Part shown: positions 1 through 5,111 of the stretch, in pieces
Position numbering within the stretch: position 1 is the stretch's first letter
Layout of the letters: every line of letters starts with the position of its first letter
From: Clostridia bacterium
Lineage (GTDB): Bacteria; Bacillota; Clostridia; Oscillospirales; CAG-272
Direction: 5' to 3'
DNA: 5,111 nt
NCBI GenBank assembly: GCA_017960705.1
Contig: JAGCYR010000231.1
Coordinates: forward strand, 1-5,111
Notes under the pieces: model-generated
Told to the model about the DNA's origin: nothing
The model's input: the letters and a program-made list of their open reading frames with translations, nothing else
Databases searched by the model: none
Position numbers and translations under genes: made by a program

Positions 1-505
1 GCACGCCGCCCACGAACGGCTATTGTTCGAGGAACTGAAAGCCAACCTGCAAACCGACGGACGGGTCGCGTCGCAGTCGATGCTCCTGCCGCTCCCCGTG
101 TCGCTCGACCCCGAAGGGGTAGCCGCCGCCTGCGAGTACCGCGAGGACCTTCTTTCGATCGGCTTCGCGTTTGCCGAGAGCAAGAGCGGGGTCGAGATCT
201 CGGCGATCCCTTCCGACGTCGCCATTCCCGACGCCGAGGATCTGTTCAAAAAGTCGGTCGCCGCGCTTGAGGAAGGGCGCGGAGACCCGACCGTCACCGC
301 CCGCGAACGCAGAGAACGGGCGCTCTATCAGGTCGCCTGCAAAGCCGCGATCAAGGGCGGGCGGCTCTACGCCACGGAACAACTCGAATACCTCGTCCGC
401 CGCGTGATGGAGGATCCCTCGGTCACGGTCTGCCCGCACGGTCGCCCCATCGCGATCCGGCTGACCAAAGAGGAACTCGACCGCCGCTTCGACCGCATCA
501 AGTAA
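1..505 (+). CDS. mutL: DNA mismatch repair protein MutL, C-terminal part (5' end outside window)
   Basis: This is the end of MutL, which couples mismatch recognition by MutS to strand nicking and excision. The open frame runs from base 2 with no start, so the gene is cut by the window edge; the TTG at 23 is an internal leucine codon. About 168 residues remain, covering the C-terminal dimerisation/endonuclease domain. The first visible residues, HAAHERLLFEE, are the end of the DQHA(X)2E(X)4E metal-binding endonuclease motif. It is followed by ACKAAIKGG (the ACR-type motif), CPHGRPI (the CPHGRP motif) and a terminal RRFDR (the FxR motif). By family knowledge this set marks the nicking MutL of bacteria lacking MutH. 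The N-terminal GHKL ATPase lies upstream of the window. The stop is 16 bases before tgt, suggesting co-transcription. Identification is very secure. Confidence 0.95.
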   Translation, partial: HAAHERLLFEELKANLQTDGRVASQSMLLPLPVSLDPEGVAAACEYREDLLSIGFAFAESKSGVEISAIPSDVAIPDAEDLFKKSVAALEEGRGDPTVTARERRERALYQVACKAAIKGGRLYATEQLEYLVRRVMEDPSVTVCPHGRPIAIRLTKEELDRRFDRIK

Positions 506-507
506 CG

Positions 508-513
508 AAAGGA
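508..513 (+). promoter_or_regulatory. Ribosome binding site of tgt
   Basis: AAAGGA lies 8 bases before the TTG at 522, in the 16-base gap after mutL. It supports TTG 522 as the start: no ATG or GTG lies between the mutL stop and this codon in the tgt frame, and the next in-frame ATG (630) falls inside the conserved PVFMNVGT motif. Confidence 0.7.
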
Positions 514-521
514 TATTCACT

Positions 522-1682
522 TTGGCATCTGAAAAACAGAACGGGCTGTTTGAGATCCTCAAAACCGAGGGCAACGCCCGCCGCGGCACCTTTCATACCG
601 TTCACGGGGACGTCGAGACCCCCGTGTTCATGAACGTCGGCACCAGCGCCGCGATCAAGGGCGGCGTCTCGACCGGCGACCTCTACGAGGTCGGCTGTCA
701 GGTCGAGCTCTCGAACACCTACCATCTCCACATCCGCCCGGGCGACGACCTGATCTACCGGATGGGCGGTCTGCACAAGTTCTTCAACTGGGATCGCCCG
801 ATTTTAACCGACAGCGGCGGCTTTCAGGTCTTTTCGCTCGCCAAACTCCGCAAGATCACAGAGGAGGGCGTCTCGTTCCAGTCCCACATGGACGGCGCGC
901 ATATCTTCATGGGGCCCGAGGAGAGTATGCGGATCCAATCGCACCTCGGTTCCACGATCGCGATGGCGTTCGACGAGTGCGTCGAGAACCCCGCCCCCTA
1001 CGACTACGTGAAGCGCTCGATGGAGAGGACGGTGCGCTGGCTCGCCCGCTGCAAGACCGAACTTGCGCGCCTGAACGCCGAACCGGGAACCGTCAACCCC
1101 GATCAGCTGTTGTTCGGGATCAACCAGGGCGGCACCTACGAGGATCTCCGCATCGAGAGTATGATCCGCACGGCGGAAATGGACCTTCCCGGTTACGCGA
1201 TCGGCGGTCTTGCCGTCGGGGAAGAGACCGAAACGATGTATCACATCATCGAAACGGTCGAGCCCTATATGCCGAAGGACAAGCCGCGCTATCTGATGGG
1301 CGTCGGCACGCCGCAGAACATTCTGGAAGGCGTGTACCGCGGGGTCGATTTCTTCGACTGCGTGATGCCCAGCCGCAACGCCCGCCACGGCAACCTGTTC
1401 ACCTGGCACGGCAAAATGAACATCAACAACGAAAAGTATTTCGACGACCCGCGCCCGATCGACGAAAATTGCGGCTGCCCGACCTGCCGCCGCTACAGCC
1501 GCGCCTACGTCCGCCATCTGTTCAAGGCGCGCGAGATGCTCGGGATGCGCCTGACGGTGTTGCACAACCTCTATTTCTACAACGAACTGACGCGGAAGAT
1601 CCGCGACGCGCTCGACGCGGGGACCTTCAACGCCTTCTATCGTCAATACGTCGATCTCCTCGCCTCCCGTTCGGAGGAGTAA
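522..1682 (+). CDS. tgt: tRNA-guanine(34) transglycosylase (queuine tRNA-ribosyltransferase)
   Basis: Tgt exchanges guanine 34 in the anticodon of Asp, Asn, His and Tyr tRNAs for preQ1 (or queuine in some lineages), a central step of queuosine formation in the cytoplasm. The 386-residue length is normal for bacterial Tgt. The key residues fit the Zymomonas mobilis enzyme with an offset of about one at the C-terminal sites. Asp97 lies in TDSGGFQ and Asp151 in AFDEC (base recognition). The nucleophile Asp279 lies in FFDCVMPSRNARHG, and Cys317, Cys319, Cys322 and His348 bind zinc. GGLAVGE (228-234) has the bacterial Val rather than the Gly of eukaryotic enzymes, which fits preQ1 use but does not prove it. 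The N-terminal PVFMNVGT...AAIKGG replaces the commoner PVFMPVGTQ, a variant I recall from Clostridia. The start is TTG with a good ribosome binding site. It probably shares a transcript with mutL. No yajC follows, although it often does elsewhere. Confidence 0.96.
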   Translation: MASEKQNGLFEILKTEGNARRGTFHTVHGDVETPVFMNVGTSAAIKGGVSTGDLYEVGCQVELSNTYHLHIRPGDDLIYRMGGLHKFFNWDRPILTDSGGFQVFSLAKLRKITEEGVSFQSHMDGAHIFMGPEESMRIQSHLGSTIAMAFDECVENPAPYDYVKRSMERTVRWLARCKTELARLNAEPGTVNPDQLLFGINQGGTYEDLRIESMIRTAEMDLPGYAIGGLAVGEETETMYHIIETVEPYMPKDKPRYLMGVGTPQNILEGVYRGVDFFDCVMPSRNARHGNLFTWHGKMNINNEKYFDDPRPIDENCGCPTCRRYSRAYVRHLFKAREMLGMRLTVLHNLYFYNELTRKIRDALDAGTFNAFYRQYVDLLASRSEE

Positions 1683-1714
1683 GCAGAAGAAAAAACGCGC
1701 CGATACCGATTCAT

Positions 1715-1721
1715 GGAGGGG
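1715..1721 (+). promoter_or_regulatory. Ribosome binding site deciding the lipoprotein start
   Basis: GGAGGGG sits just before the ATG at 1725 (core GGAGG ends 5 bases upstream). It overlaps the alternative in-frame ATG at 1713, which itself has no Shine-Dalgarno sequence before it. This favours 1725 as the real start, four codons inside the longest frame. Confidence 0.7.
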
Positions 1722-1724
1722 TTT

Positions 1725-2507
1725 ATGAAAGCGTTTTTCACCAAAATAAAGAGGATCGTCGCGGCGGGGCTCGTCCTGTTCTGCGTTTGCGCCCTGCTCT
1801 TCGGATGTATGCCCGCCAAGATCATTCACGATCCGTTCCCGGGCGATTTCGAGGGAACGAAATGGGTCTGCCGCGAAGCTGATATCGTTTTCTACGCGCT
1901 GGAACGCGGAGCGGTGATCGGCACCTATACCGTCGGGGAAACGACGTATCGGGGAAACGTGTACAACGGCAACAGAGGGAGGTTAACACTATACGCTGAA
2001 CTCTACTCGTCTGCCGCCCGGACCGGCTCCCGTCCCTTCGGCTATCTCTACGCGGATTATCATTACGACGAAGAGACCGGGACTCTGCTCCTATCCGACG
2101 CGCGTTTCCGGGAGCGCGGCAGCGACGAAAATTCTCCCGATTTCCCCGAGACGCTGACCTTCGACCGGGCGGGGACCGTTGCAGCGACGCCCTCGGCGCA
2201 TTGGGTCGCGGACGAAATGGACCTGTATCTCGATTCGTTTGACGGCGTGCCCTCCTATTATCGGGGGGAGATCGTGATCGAGGGCGAGCCCTGCATCGCG
2301 TACGCCGTCGAGGTATCGCCCAACCGTTATCGGCTCTCGTGCGAGAAGGGGCAGCTGATCTATCTGATCTTCGAGGTTTCCGAAGACAAGATCGTCGCGT
2401 CGGCCGAAGGTTACGAATGGGACGAACATGAGTTCAAATCGACGTATCCGACCTGGTACCGGTATTTTTACGACCTGAACACGGTCACCTTCCGCTTATC
2501 CGAATGA
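1725..2507 (+). CDS. Putative lipoprotein with two similar ~100-residue domains, function unknown
   Basis: I do not recognise the family. With the preferred start the protein has 260 residues. The N-terminus is a lipoprotein signal: basic MKAFFTKIKR, a hydrophobic run at about 11-27, and a lipobox-like LFGC with Cys28 as the likely lipidated residue (Phe at -2 is less usual). The mature protein would be tethered to the outer face of the membrane. The rest is rich in Tyr, Asp, Glu and beta-forming residues and seems to contain two related units. The first runs from about 41 to 147 (W47, EADIVFYAL, ending LTF 144-146). The second runs from about 156 to 258 (W160, EMDLYLDSF, ending VTF 254-256). 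Trp-to-TF spacing is nearly equal in both. There are no catalytic motifs I can name, so a binding or structural role is a guess. It lies 42 bases after tgt with no terminator between, and a strong hairpin follows its stop. Confidence 0.82.
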   Translation: MKAFFTKIKRIVAAGLVLFCVCALLFGCMPAKIIHDPFPGDFEGTKWVCREADIVFYALERGAVIGTYTVGETTYRGNVYNGNRGRLTLYAELYSSAARTGSRPFGYLYADYHYDEETGTLLLSDARFRERGSDENSPDFPETLTFDRAGTVAATPSAHWVADEMDLYLDSFDGVPSYYRGEIVIEGEPCIAYAVEVSPNRYRLSCEKGQLIYLIFEVSEDKIVASAEGYEWDEHEFKSTYPTWYRYFYDLNTVTFRLSE

Positions 2508-2512
2508 ACTTC

Positions 2513-2554
2513 AAAAAACAACCCCTCCGGGAGATCCCGGAGGGGTTGTTTTAT
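2513..2554. terminator. Bidirectional rho-independent terminator between convergent operons
   Basis: A perfect 17-bp inverted repeat (2515-2531 with 2536-2552) encloses the 4-base loop AGAT. The stem core CCCCTCCGGG is GC-rich. The right arm ends in TTGTTTTAT, giving a U-rich tail for plus-strand transcripts. The left side starts with six A (2513-2518), giving a U-tract for minus-strand transcripts. It begins 5 bases after the lipoprotein stop and ends 8 bases before the repeat-protein stop, filling almost all of the 55-base gap. Termination in both directions is inferred from this symmetry. Confidence 0.93.
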
Positions 2555-2562
2555 AGGATTGT

Positions 2563-3528
2563 TTAAGGTATGGATATATCTCCGTCGGAGCAGCGGACCG
2601 TCGCGACGGAAGAACCGCTGAAACAGTTCGCGTTCTTTTCGATCGCGTTCCATTGATCCTTCGTTCCCCGGAAGTTGATCTCGGAGAGGGAAGAACAGTC
2701 TCCGAACGCGCGGTAGCCGAGTACGCCGACGCTCGCGGGGAGCGTGACGCTCGTAAGTCCGGTGTTGCGGAACGCGTAGTCCCCGATCGTTTGAACGCCG
2801 TCCGGAATGACGACGCTCTCAAGCGAGCTGCAGCCCGCGAACGCGCGCTCGCCGATCGCGGTAAGCCCCTCCGAAAGCGTGAGGTCGTTCAGCGCAACGC
2901 AGCAGTAGAACGCGTAGCTGCCGATCTCCCGGACGCTCGTCGGGATCGCGACGGAGGACAGTTTGTTGCAGTGGCTGAACGCTTCTTTTCCGATCGTCTC
3001 CACGACGTTCGGGACGGTTATCCCGGTAAGTTCGCCGCAGTAATAGAACGTGCCCGGCGCGATCTCGCTTAAATTGTTTGACAGTTTGACCGAGCGCAGA
3101 TCCGAACAGTTCGAAAACGCTTTTATACCGATCTCGGTCACACTGTCCGGGATAACGATCTCGGTCAGATCGGTTCCGTAAAACGATTCCTTCCCGATGC
3201 GGACGACGCTGTCGGGGATCGAAACGCCTTCTGTGAAATCTCCGAATTTGAAGATATGGTCCGGGATGGTTTCGACGCCGTCCTTGATCACGAGTTTCGT
3301 GTATTGAGAGGACGACGCGGCGCTCGCGTTCTCGCCGCCCTTGTAGACGTAGGTGGTTCCCGGCGGGTTGTAATAGAAATAGGAGCAGACGATGGCGACG
3401 ACGGGCGAGATGGTAAGCAGAATGGCGAAGACGACCACGCAAATAGCGATCGTTTTGTTCCGCTTTTTCCGTTTCGCCGCTTCGTCCGGCGTCGGCGTTA
3501 CCGTACCGTTGGCGTTTTGTTCGTTCAT
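2563..3528 (-). CDS. BspA-type leucine-rich repeat protein with N-terminal membrane anchor (downstream paralog)
   Basis: This 321-residue protein has a short N-terminal tail ending in a basic patch (DEAAKRKKRNK, 15-25). One hydrophobic helix follows at about 26-50, and no lipobox or signal-peptidase site is evident. The predicted orientation is therefore N-terminus inside, repeats outside. After a Gly/Ser/Ala-rich linker, residues 92-296 form about nine LRR_5/BspA-type units of consensus AFxxCxxLxxVxIPxxVxxIGxx, mostly exactly 23 residues long. Two units (115-136 and 252-273) have 22 residues and carry Thr instead of the usual Cys. The end, FRGTKDQWNAIEK...VRCSDGD, is the capping segment often seen in such proteins. 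Family members are mostly cell-surface binding or adhesion proteins of host-associated bacteria and of Trichomonas; the ligand here is unknown. There is no LPxTG or other sorting signal. The ATG is preceded by AAGGAGG at 5 bases. It lies 18 bases after its paralog, likely in one operon. Confidence 0.9.
   Translation of the reverse strand: MNEQNANGTVTPTPDEAAKRKKRNKTIAICVVVFAILLTISPVVAIVCSYFYYNPPGTTYVYKGGENASAASSSQYTKLVIKDGVETIPDHIFKFGDFTEGVSIPDSVVRIGKESFYGTDLTEIVIPDSVTEIGIKAFSNCSDLRSVKLSNNLSEIAPGTFYYCGELTGITVPNVVETIGKEAFSHCNKLSSVAIPTSVREIGSYAFYCCVALNDLTLSEGLTAIGERAFAGCSSLESVVIPDGVQTIGDYAFRNTGLTSVTLPASVGVLGYRAFGDCSSLSEINFRGTKDQWNAIEKNANCFSGSSVATVRCSDGDISIP
2641..3255 (-). repeat. Leucine-rich repeat coding array, 69-base period (downstream paralog)
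   Basis: About nine units encode residues 92-296. The period is 69 bases, except for two 66-base units near the start and end. Units differ strongly at the nucleotide level while the protein consensus is kept, so the array looks old and selected rather than freshly amplified. Confidence 0.8.
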
Positions 3529-3533
3529 AAGGT

Positions 3534-3540
3534 CCTCCTT
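3534..3540 (-). promoter_or_regulatory. Ribosome binding site of the downstream repeat-protein gene
   Basis: Read on the minus strand this is AAGGAGG, a full match to the anti-Shine-Dalgarno core, 5 bases before the ATG at 3528. It lies in the 18-base gap after the upstream paralog's stop and fixes the start. Confidence 0.85.
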
Positions 3541-3546
3541 GCTCGG

Positions 3547-4665
3547 TTATTCCGCGAGAACGTTTCCGTTTGAACAACGGACGATCACGCGGGGCGTTCC
3601 TTCTTTCCACAAAGGTTTATCGATCTTGTTCCATTGGGTCGTCGTTCCGGCGAACGTGAACTCGGAGAGCGACTTGCAGTCCCCGAATGCTTCGTAGCCG
3701 AGATAGGTGATGGTCGCCGGCAGACTGACGGTCGTCAGATTCGTGTACTGAAACGCGGAATGTTCGATCCGTTTGACGCCGTTTGCTACGGTGAGTTCGG
3801 TCAGATTGGAGCAACTGATGAACGCCTGTAGCTTGATCTCCTGGGCGCATCCCCCGATCGAGACCGATCGGAGCCCGGTGCAGTAGGAAAACAGAAACGA
3901 CTCGACGCTCCGAAGATACGGGGGAAGCGCGACCTCGGTCAGACCCGTGCAGGAGGTAAAGGCGGCGATCCCGATCCTTTCCACACTCTCGGGAAAGACG
4001 ATCTCGGTCAATCCCGAACAACGGTAAAACGCGTCGTCCCCGATGGTTTTCAGCCGGGCAGGGAGGGTAAGATCCGCAAGTTCCGTACACTCGAAGAACG
4101 CGAATCCTCCGATCACGGTAACGCTGTCGGGAAGCGAGACCGACGTCAAACCCGAACAACCGTAAAAAGCGTAGGCGGGGACGCTCTTGGTCCCTTCGGG
4201 GATCGTAACGCTCGCAAGGGACGAACATCCCCGGAACGCGCCCTCCCCGATCACGGTGACGCTATCCGGGATCGTGACGCTCGCGAGCTTGGCGCAGTCC
4301 TTGAACGCCTCCTCGCCGATCTCGGTGACCCCCTCCGGGATCACGACGCTCGTGATATCGTTCCGTCCGGCGTAGGCGCGGTTCGGGATCGCCGTTTCCC
4401 CCGCGGGGACGACGAGTTCGCAGTCCGCGGGTTCTTCGGTCCCTCCGCCGTCGGCGCTCGCGGTCTTGCCGGACGGGGAGGAGAAGAAGTCGTTTTCGTT
4501 TAAGAATTCGTTTATCATCGGACGGAGGATCGTGTGAAAACAGATCAGCCCCGCGATATAAAACGCGAGAAAGACGCCGACGATCACAAAGCCCCAAACG
4601 GTGTGCTTGTGCTTTAAGCGCGCCGCTTCATCGTCCTGCACGTACGGTCGGTTCAGGTCGTTCAT
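3547..4665 (-). CDS. BspA-type leucine-rich repeat protein with N-terminal membrane anchor (upstream paralog)
   Basis: This 372-residue protein has the same plan as the gene after it. The cytoplasmic tail contains DEAARLKHKH (12-21), matching the DEAA-plus-basic patch of the paralog. A membrane helix follows at about 22-43, then a polar, Gly-rich linker (about 56-82). Residues 98-348 hold about eleven LRR_5/BspA-type units. Eight successive repeat cysteines fall exactly 23 residues apart (124, 147, 170, 193, 216, 239, 262, 285). A 22-residue unit at 304-325 has Thr in place of Cys, followed by a unit with Cys330 and the cap FAGTTTQWNKIDK...VRCSNGN. The likely topology is repeats outside the membrane, held by the N-terminal helix. 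By family knowledge a surface binding or adhesion role is plausible; the ligand cannot be read from the sequence. It starts 12 bases after the activase gene with an overlapping ribosome binding site, so the two are probably co-transcribed. Confidence 0.9.
   Translation of the reverse strand: MNDLNRPYVQDDEAARLKHKHTVWGFVIVGVFLAFYIAGLICFHTILRPMINEFLNENDFFSSPSGKTASADGGGTEEPADCELVVPAGETAIPNRAYAGRNDITSVVIPEGVTEIGEEAFKDCAKLASVTIPDSVTVIGEGAFRGCSSLASVTIPEGTKSVPAYAFYGCSGLTSVSLPDSVTVIGGFAFFECTELADLTLPARLKTIGDDAFYRCSGLTEIVFPESVERIGIAAFTSCTGLTEVALPPYLRSVESFLFSYCTGLRSVSIGGCAQEIKLQAFISCSNLTELTVANGVKRIEHSAFQYTNLTTVSLPATITYLGYEAFGDCKSLSEFTFAGTTTQWNKIDKPLWKEGTPRVIVRCSNGNVLAE
3622..4374 (-). repeat. Leucine-rich repeat coding array, 69-base period (upstream paralog)
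   Basis: About eleven units encode residues 98-348, in strict 69-base register except for one 66-base unit near the end. The best-preserved neighbours share short blocks such as CCGATCACGGT (4111 and 4248) and near-identical GGGATCGT(A/G)ACGCTCGC at 4199 and 4269. Other units match only at protein level. Confidence 0.8.
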
Positions 4666-4672
4666 TCGGTTT

Positions 4673-4680
4673 GCTCCTTA
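4673..4680 (-). promoter_or_regulatory. Ribosome binding site overlapping the preceding stop codon
   Basis: Read on the minus strand this is TAAGGAGC, placed 7-8 bases before the ATG at 4665. Its TAA is the stop codon of the NrdG2-like gene. The overlap ties the two genes tightly and makes translational coupling plausible. Confidence 0.82.
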
Positions 4681-5111
4681 TACGTATCCGCGCAGCCCTA
4701 CCCGCCCGACGTACGCCCCGAGGATCTCGGCGTATCGTTCTGCGGTCCTGTACGGTACCTCGTGCAGCCCGTCGGTAAGACACCCGCCGCGGTCGACGAA
4801 CTTCTGTAACCAAAGTTCTTTCGCCCCTTTGACGAACTCCCCAAGAGATCTGATCGACCCCTCATCGTGCAGCTCGTCCACCAGCGTCGTGCGGAACTCG
4901 TAGGGCAGGGGGGCGGTCTTCAAAAAAGCGACGCTTTCCTTGATCTTTTCAAGGTCCTTTTCGTCGCAGCCCATCAGGTCGGGATAGTCGGCGGGCGGGC
5001 ATTTGACGTCCATCGCGATATAGTCGACGAGCCCCTCCGCGACCAGCTTCTTCAATACCTCGGGACGGGTCCCGTTCGAATCGAGCTTCACGCGGTAGCC
5101 CGCCGCCTTGA
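4678..5111 (-). CDS. Anaerobic ribonucleotide reductase activating protein (NrdG2-like radical SAM), C-terminal part
   Basis: The open frame continues past the window edge at 5111; the GTG at 5091 is an internal valine codon in KAAGYRVKLDSNGT. About 144 residues of the C-terminal part are present. KLDSNGTRPEVLKKL, GLVDYIAMDVKCP, YEFRTTLVDELHD and ELWLQKF follow the order and spacing of the later strands of the radical-SAM barrel in NrdG2-type proteins. In that family these activate the class III ribonucleotide reductase (NrdD) by making its glycyl radical under anaerobic conditions. The CxxxCxxC iron-sulfur motif would lie before the window edge and cannot be checked. A pyruvate formate-lyase activase or other glycyl-radical activase is the main alternative, but the end (ELWLQKFVDRGGCL, VGLRGYV) fits NrdG2 better. 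nrdD, if linked, would be beyond 5111. Confidence 0.84.
   Translation of the reverse strand, partial: KAAGYRVKLDSNGTRPEVLKKLVAEGLVDYIAMDVKCPPADYPDLMGCDEKDLEKIKESVAFLKTAPLPYEFRTTLVDELHDEGSIRSLGEFVKGAKELWLQKFVDRGGCLTDGLHEVPYRTAERYAEILGAYVGRVGLRGYV

Noticed and set aside
23..25. TTG as the start of a separate 160-residue gene
   Set aside because: The frame is open upstream to the window edge and encodes the conserved HAAHER part of MutL, so TTG is internal.
20..589. Minus-strand frame opposite mutL
   Set aside because: The plus strand carries all the MutL C-terminal motifs; the reverse translation resembles nothing known to me.
1683..1724. Promoter in the gap between tgt and the lipoprotein gene
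   Set aside because: The 42 bases show an A-rich run and a ribosome binding site but no convincing -35/-10 pair, and there is no terminator after tgt.
804..1882. Long overlapping frames across tgt on both strands (804-1829 minus, 977-1882 plus)
   Set aside because: They overlap a fully conserved tgt, have low-complexity Arg/Val/Ala-rich translations typical of GC-rich shadows, and lack a supporting ribosome binding site.
2653..3573. Long plus-strand open frames opposite the downstream repeat gene (2653-3072, 3256-3573)
   Set aside because: They are antisense shadows: the translations are Arg/Ala/Asp-rich with no family likeness. The opposite strand carries a clear repeat protein with a ribosome binding site.
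2641..4374. Regular 69-base periodicity as a possible CRISPR array or other non-coding repeat
   Set aside because: Units are contiguous without spacers, diverge at the nucleotide level, and keep reading frame and a leucine-rich repeat consensus.
5089..5091. GTG as the start of the minus-strand activase gene
   Set aside because: The frame stays open to the window edge with family-like residues (KAAGYR), and the protein would otherwise lack half of the radical-SAM barrel.

Overview
The window looks like a piece of a Clostridia-type Firmicutes chromosome, probably an uncultured gut lineage. By eye the G+C is about 58%. The reasons are a MutL C-terminus with the endonuclease motifs of MutH-less bacteria, a Tgt with the PVFMNVGT...AAIKGG variant I associate with Clostridia, strong AAGGAGG-type ribosome binding sites, a class II anaerobic ribonucleotide reductase activase (NrdG2-like), and BspA-type leucine-rich repeat proteins. 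No family or genus can be named from this sequence alone.

The layout is two convergent gene strings meeting at one hairpin. On the plus strand (1-2507) are the 3' end of mutL, then tgt (queuosine tRNA modification) 16 bases later, then an unrecognised two-domain lipoprotein 42 bases after tgt. On the minus strand (5111 down to 2563) are the 3' part of an NrdG2-like radical-SAM activase and two paralogous membrane-anchored leucine-rich repeat proteins. Gaps in this string are 12 and 18 bases, and the ribosome binding site of the first repeat gene overlaps the activase stop codon. Both strings end at a perfect 17-bp inverted repeat (2515-2531/2536-2552), with A-rich sequence on its left and T-rich sequence on its right. 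It can therefore act as a rho-independent terminator in both directions.

Functionally, housekeeping genes (mismatch repair, tRNA modification, anaerobic dNTP synthesis) sit at the outer ends, and three predicted envelope proteins (one lipoprotein, two repeat proteins anchored by an N-terminal membrane helix) lie in the middle. I see no RNA gene, CRISPR array, insertion sequence, phage gene or recognisable defence system. The least explained elements are the duplicated lipoprotein and the tandem repeat-protein pair. No noncoding stretch exceeds about 55 bases.
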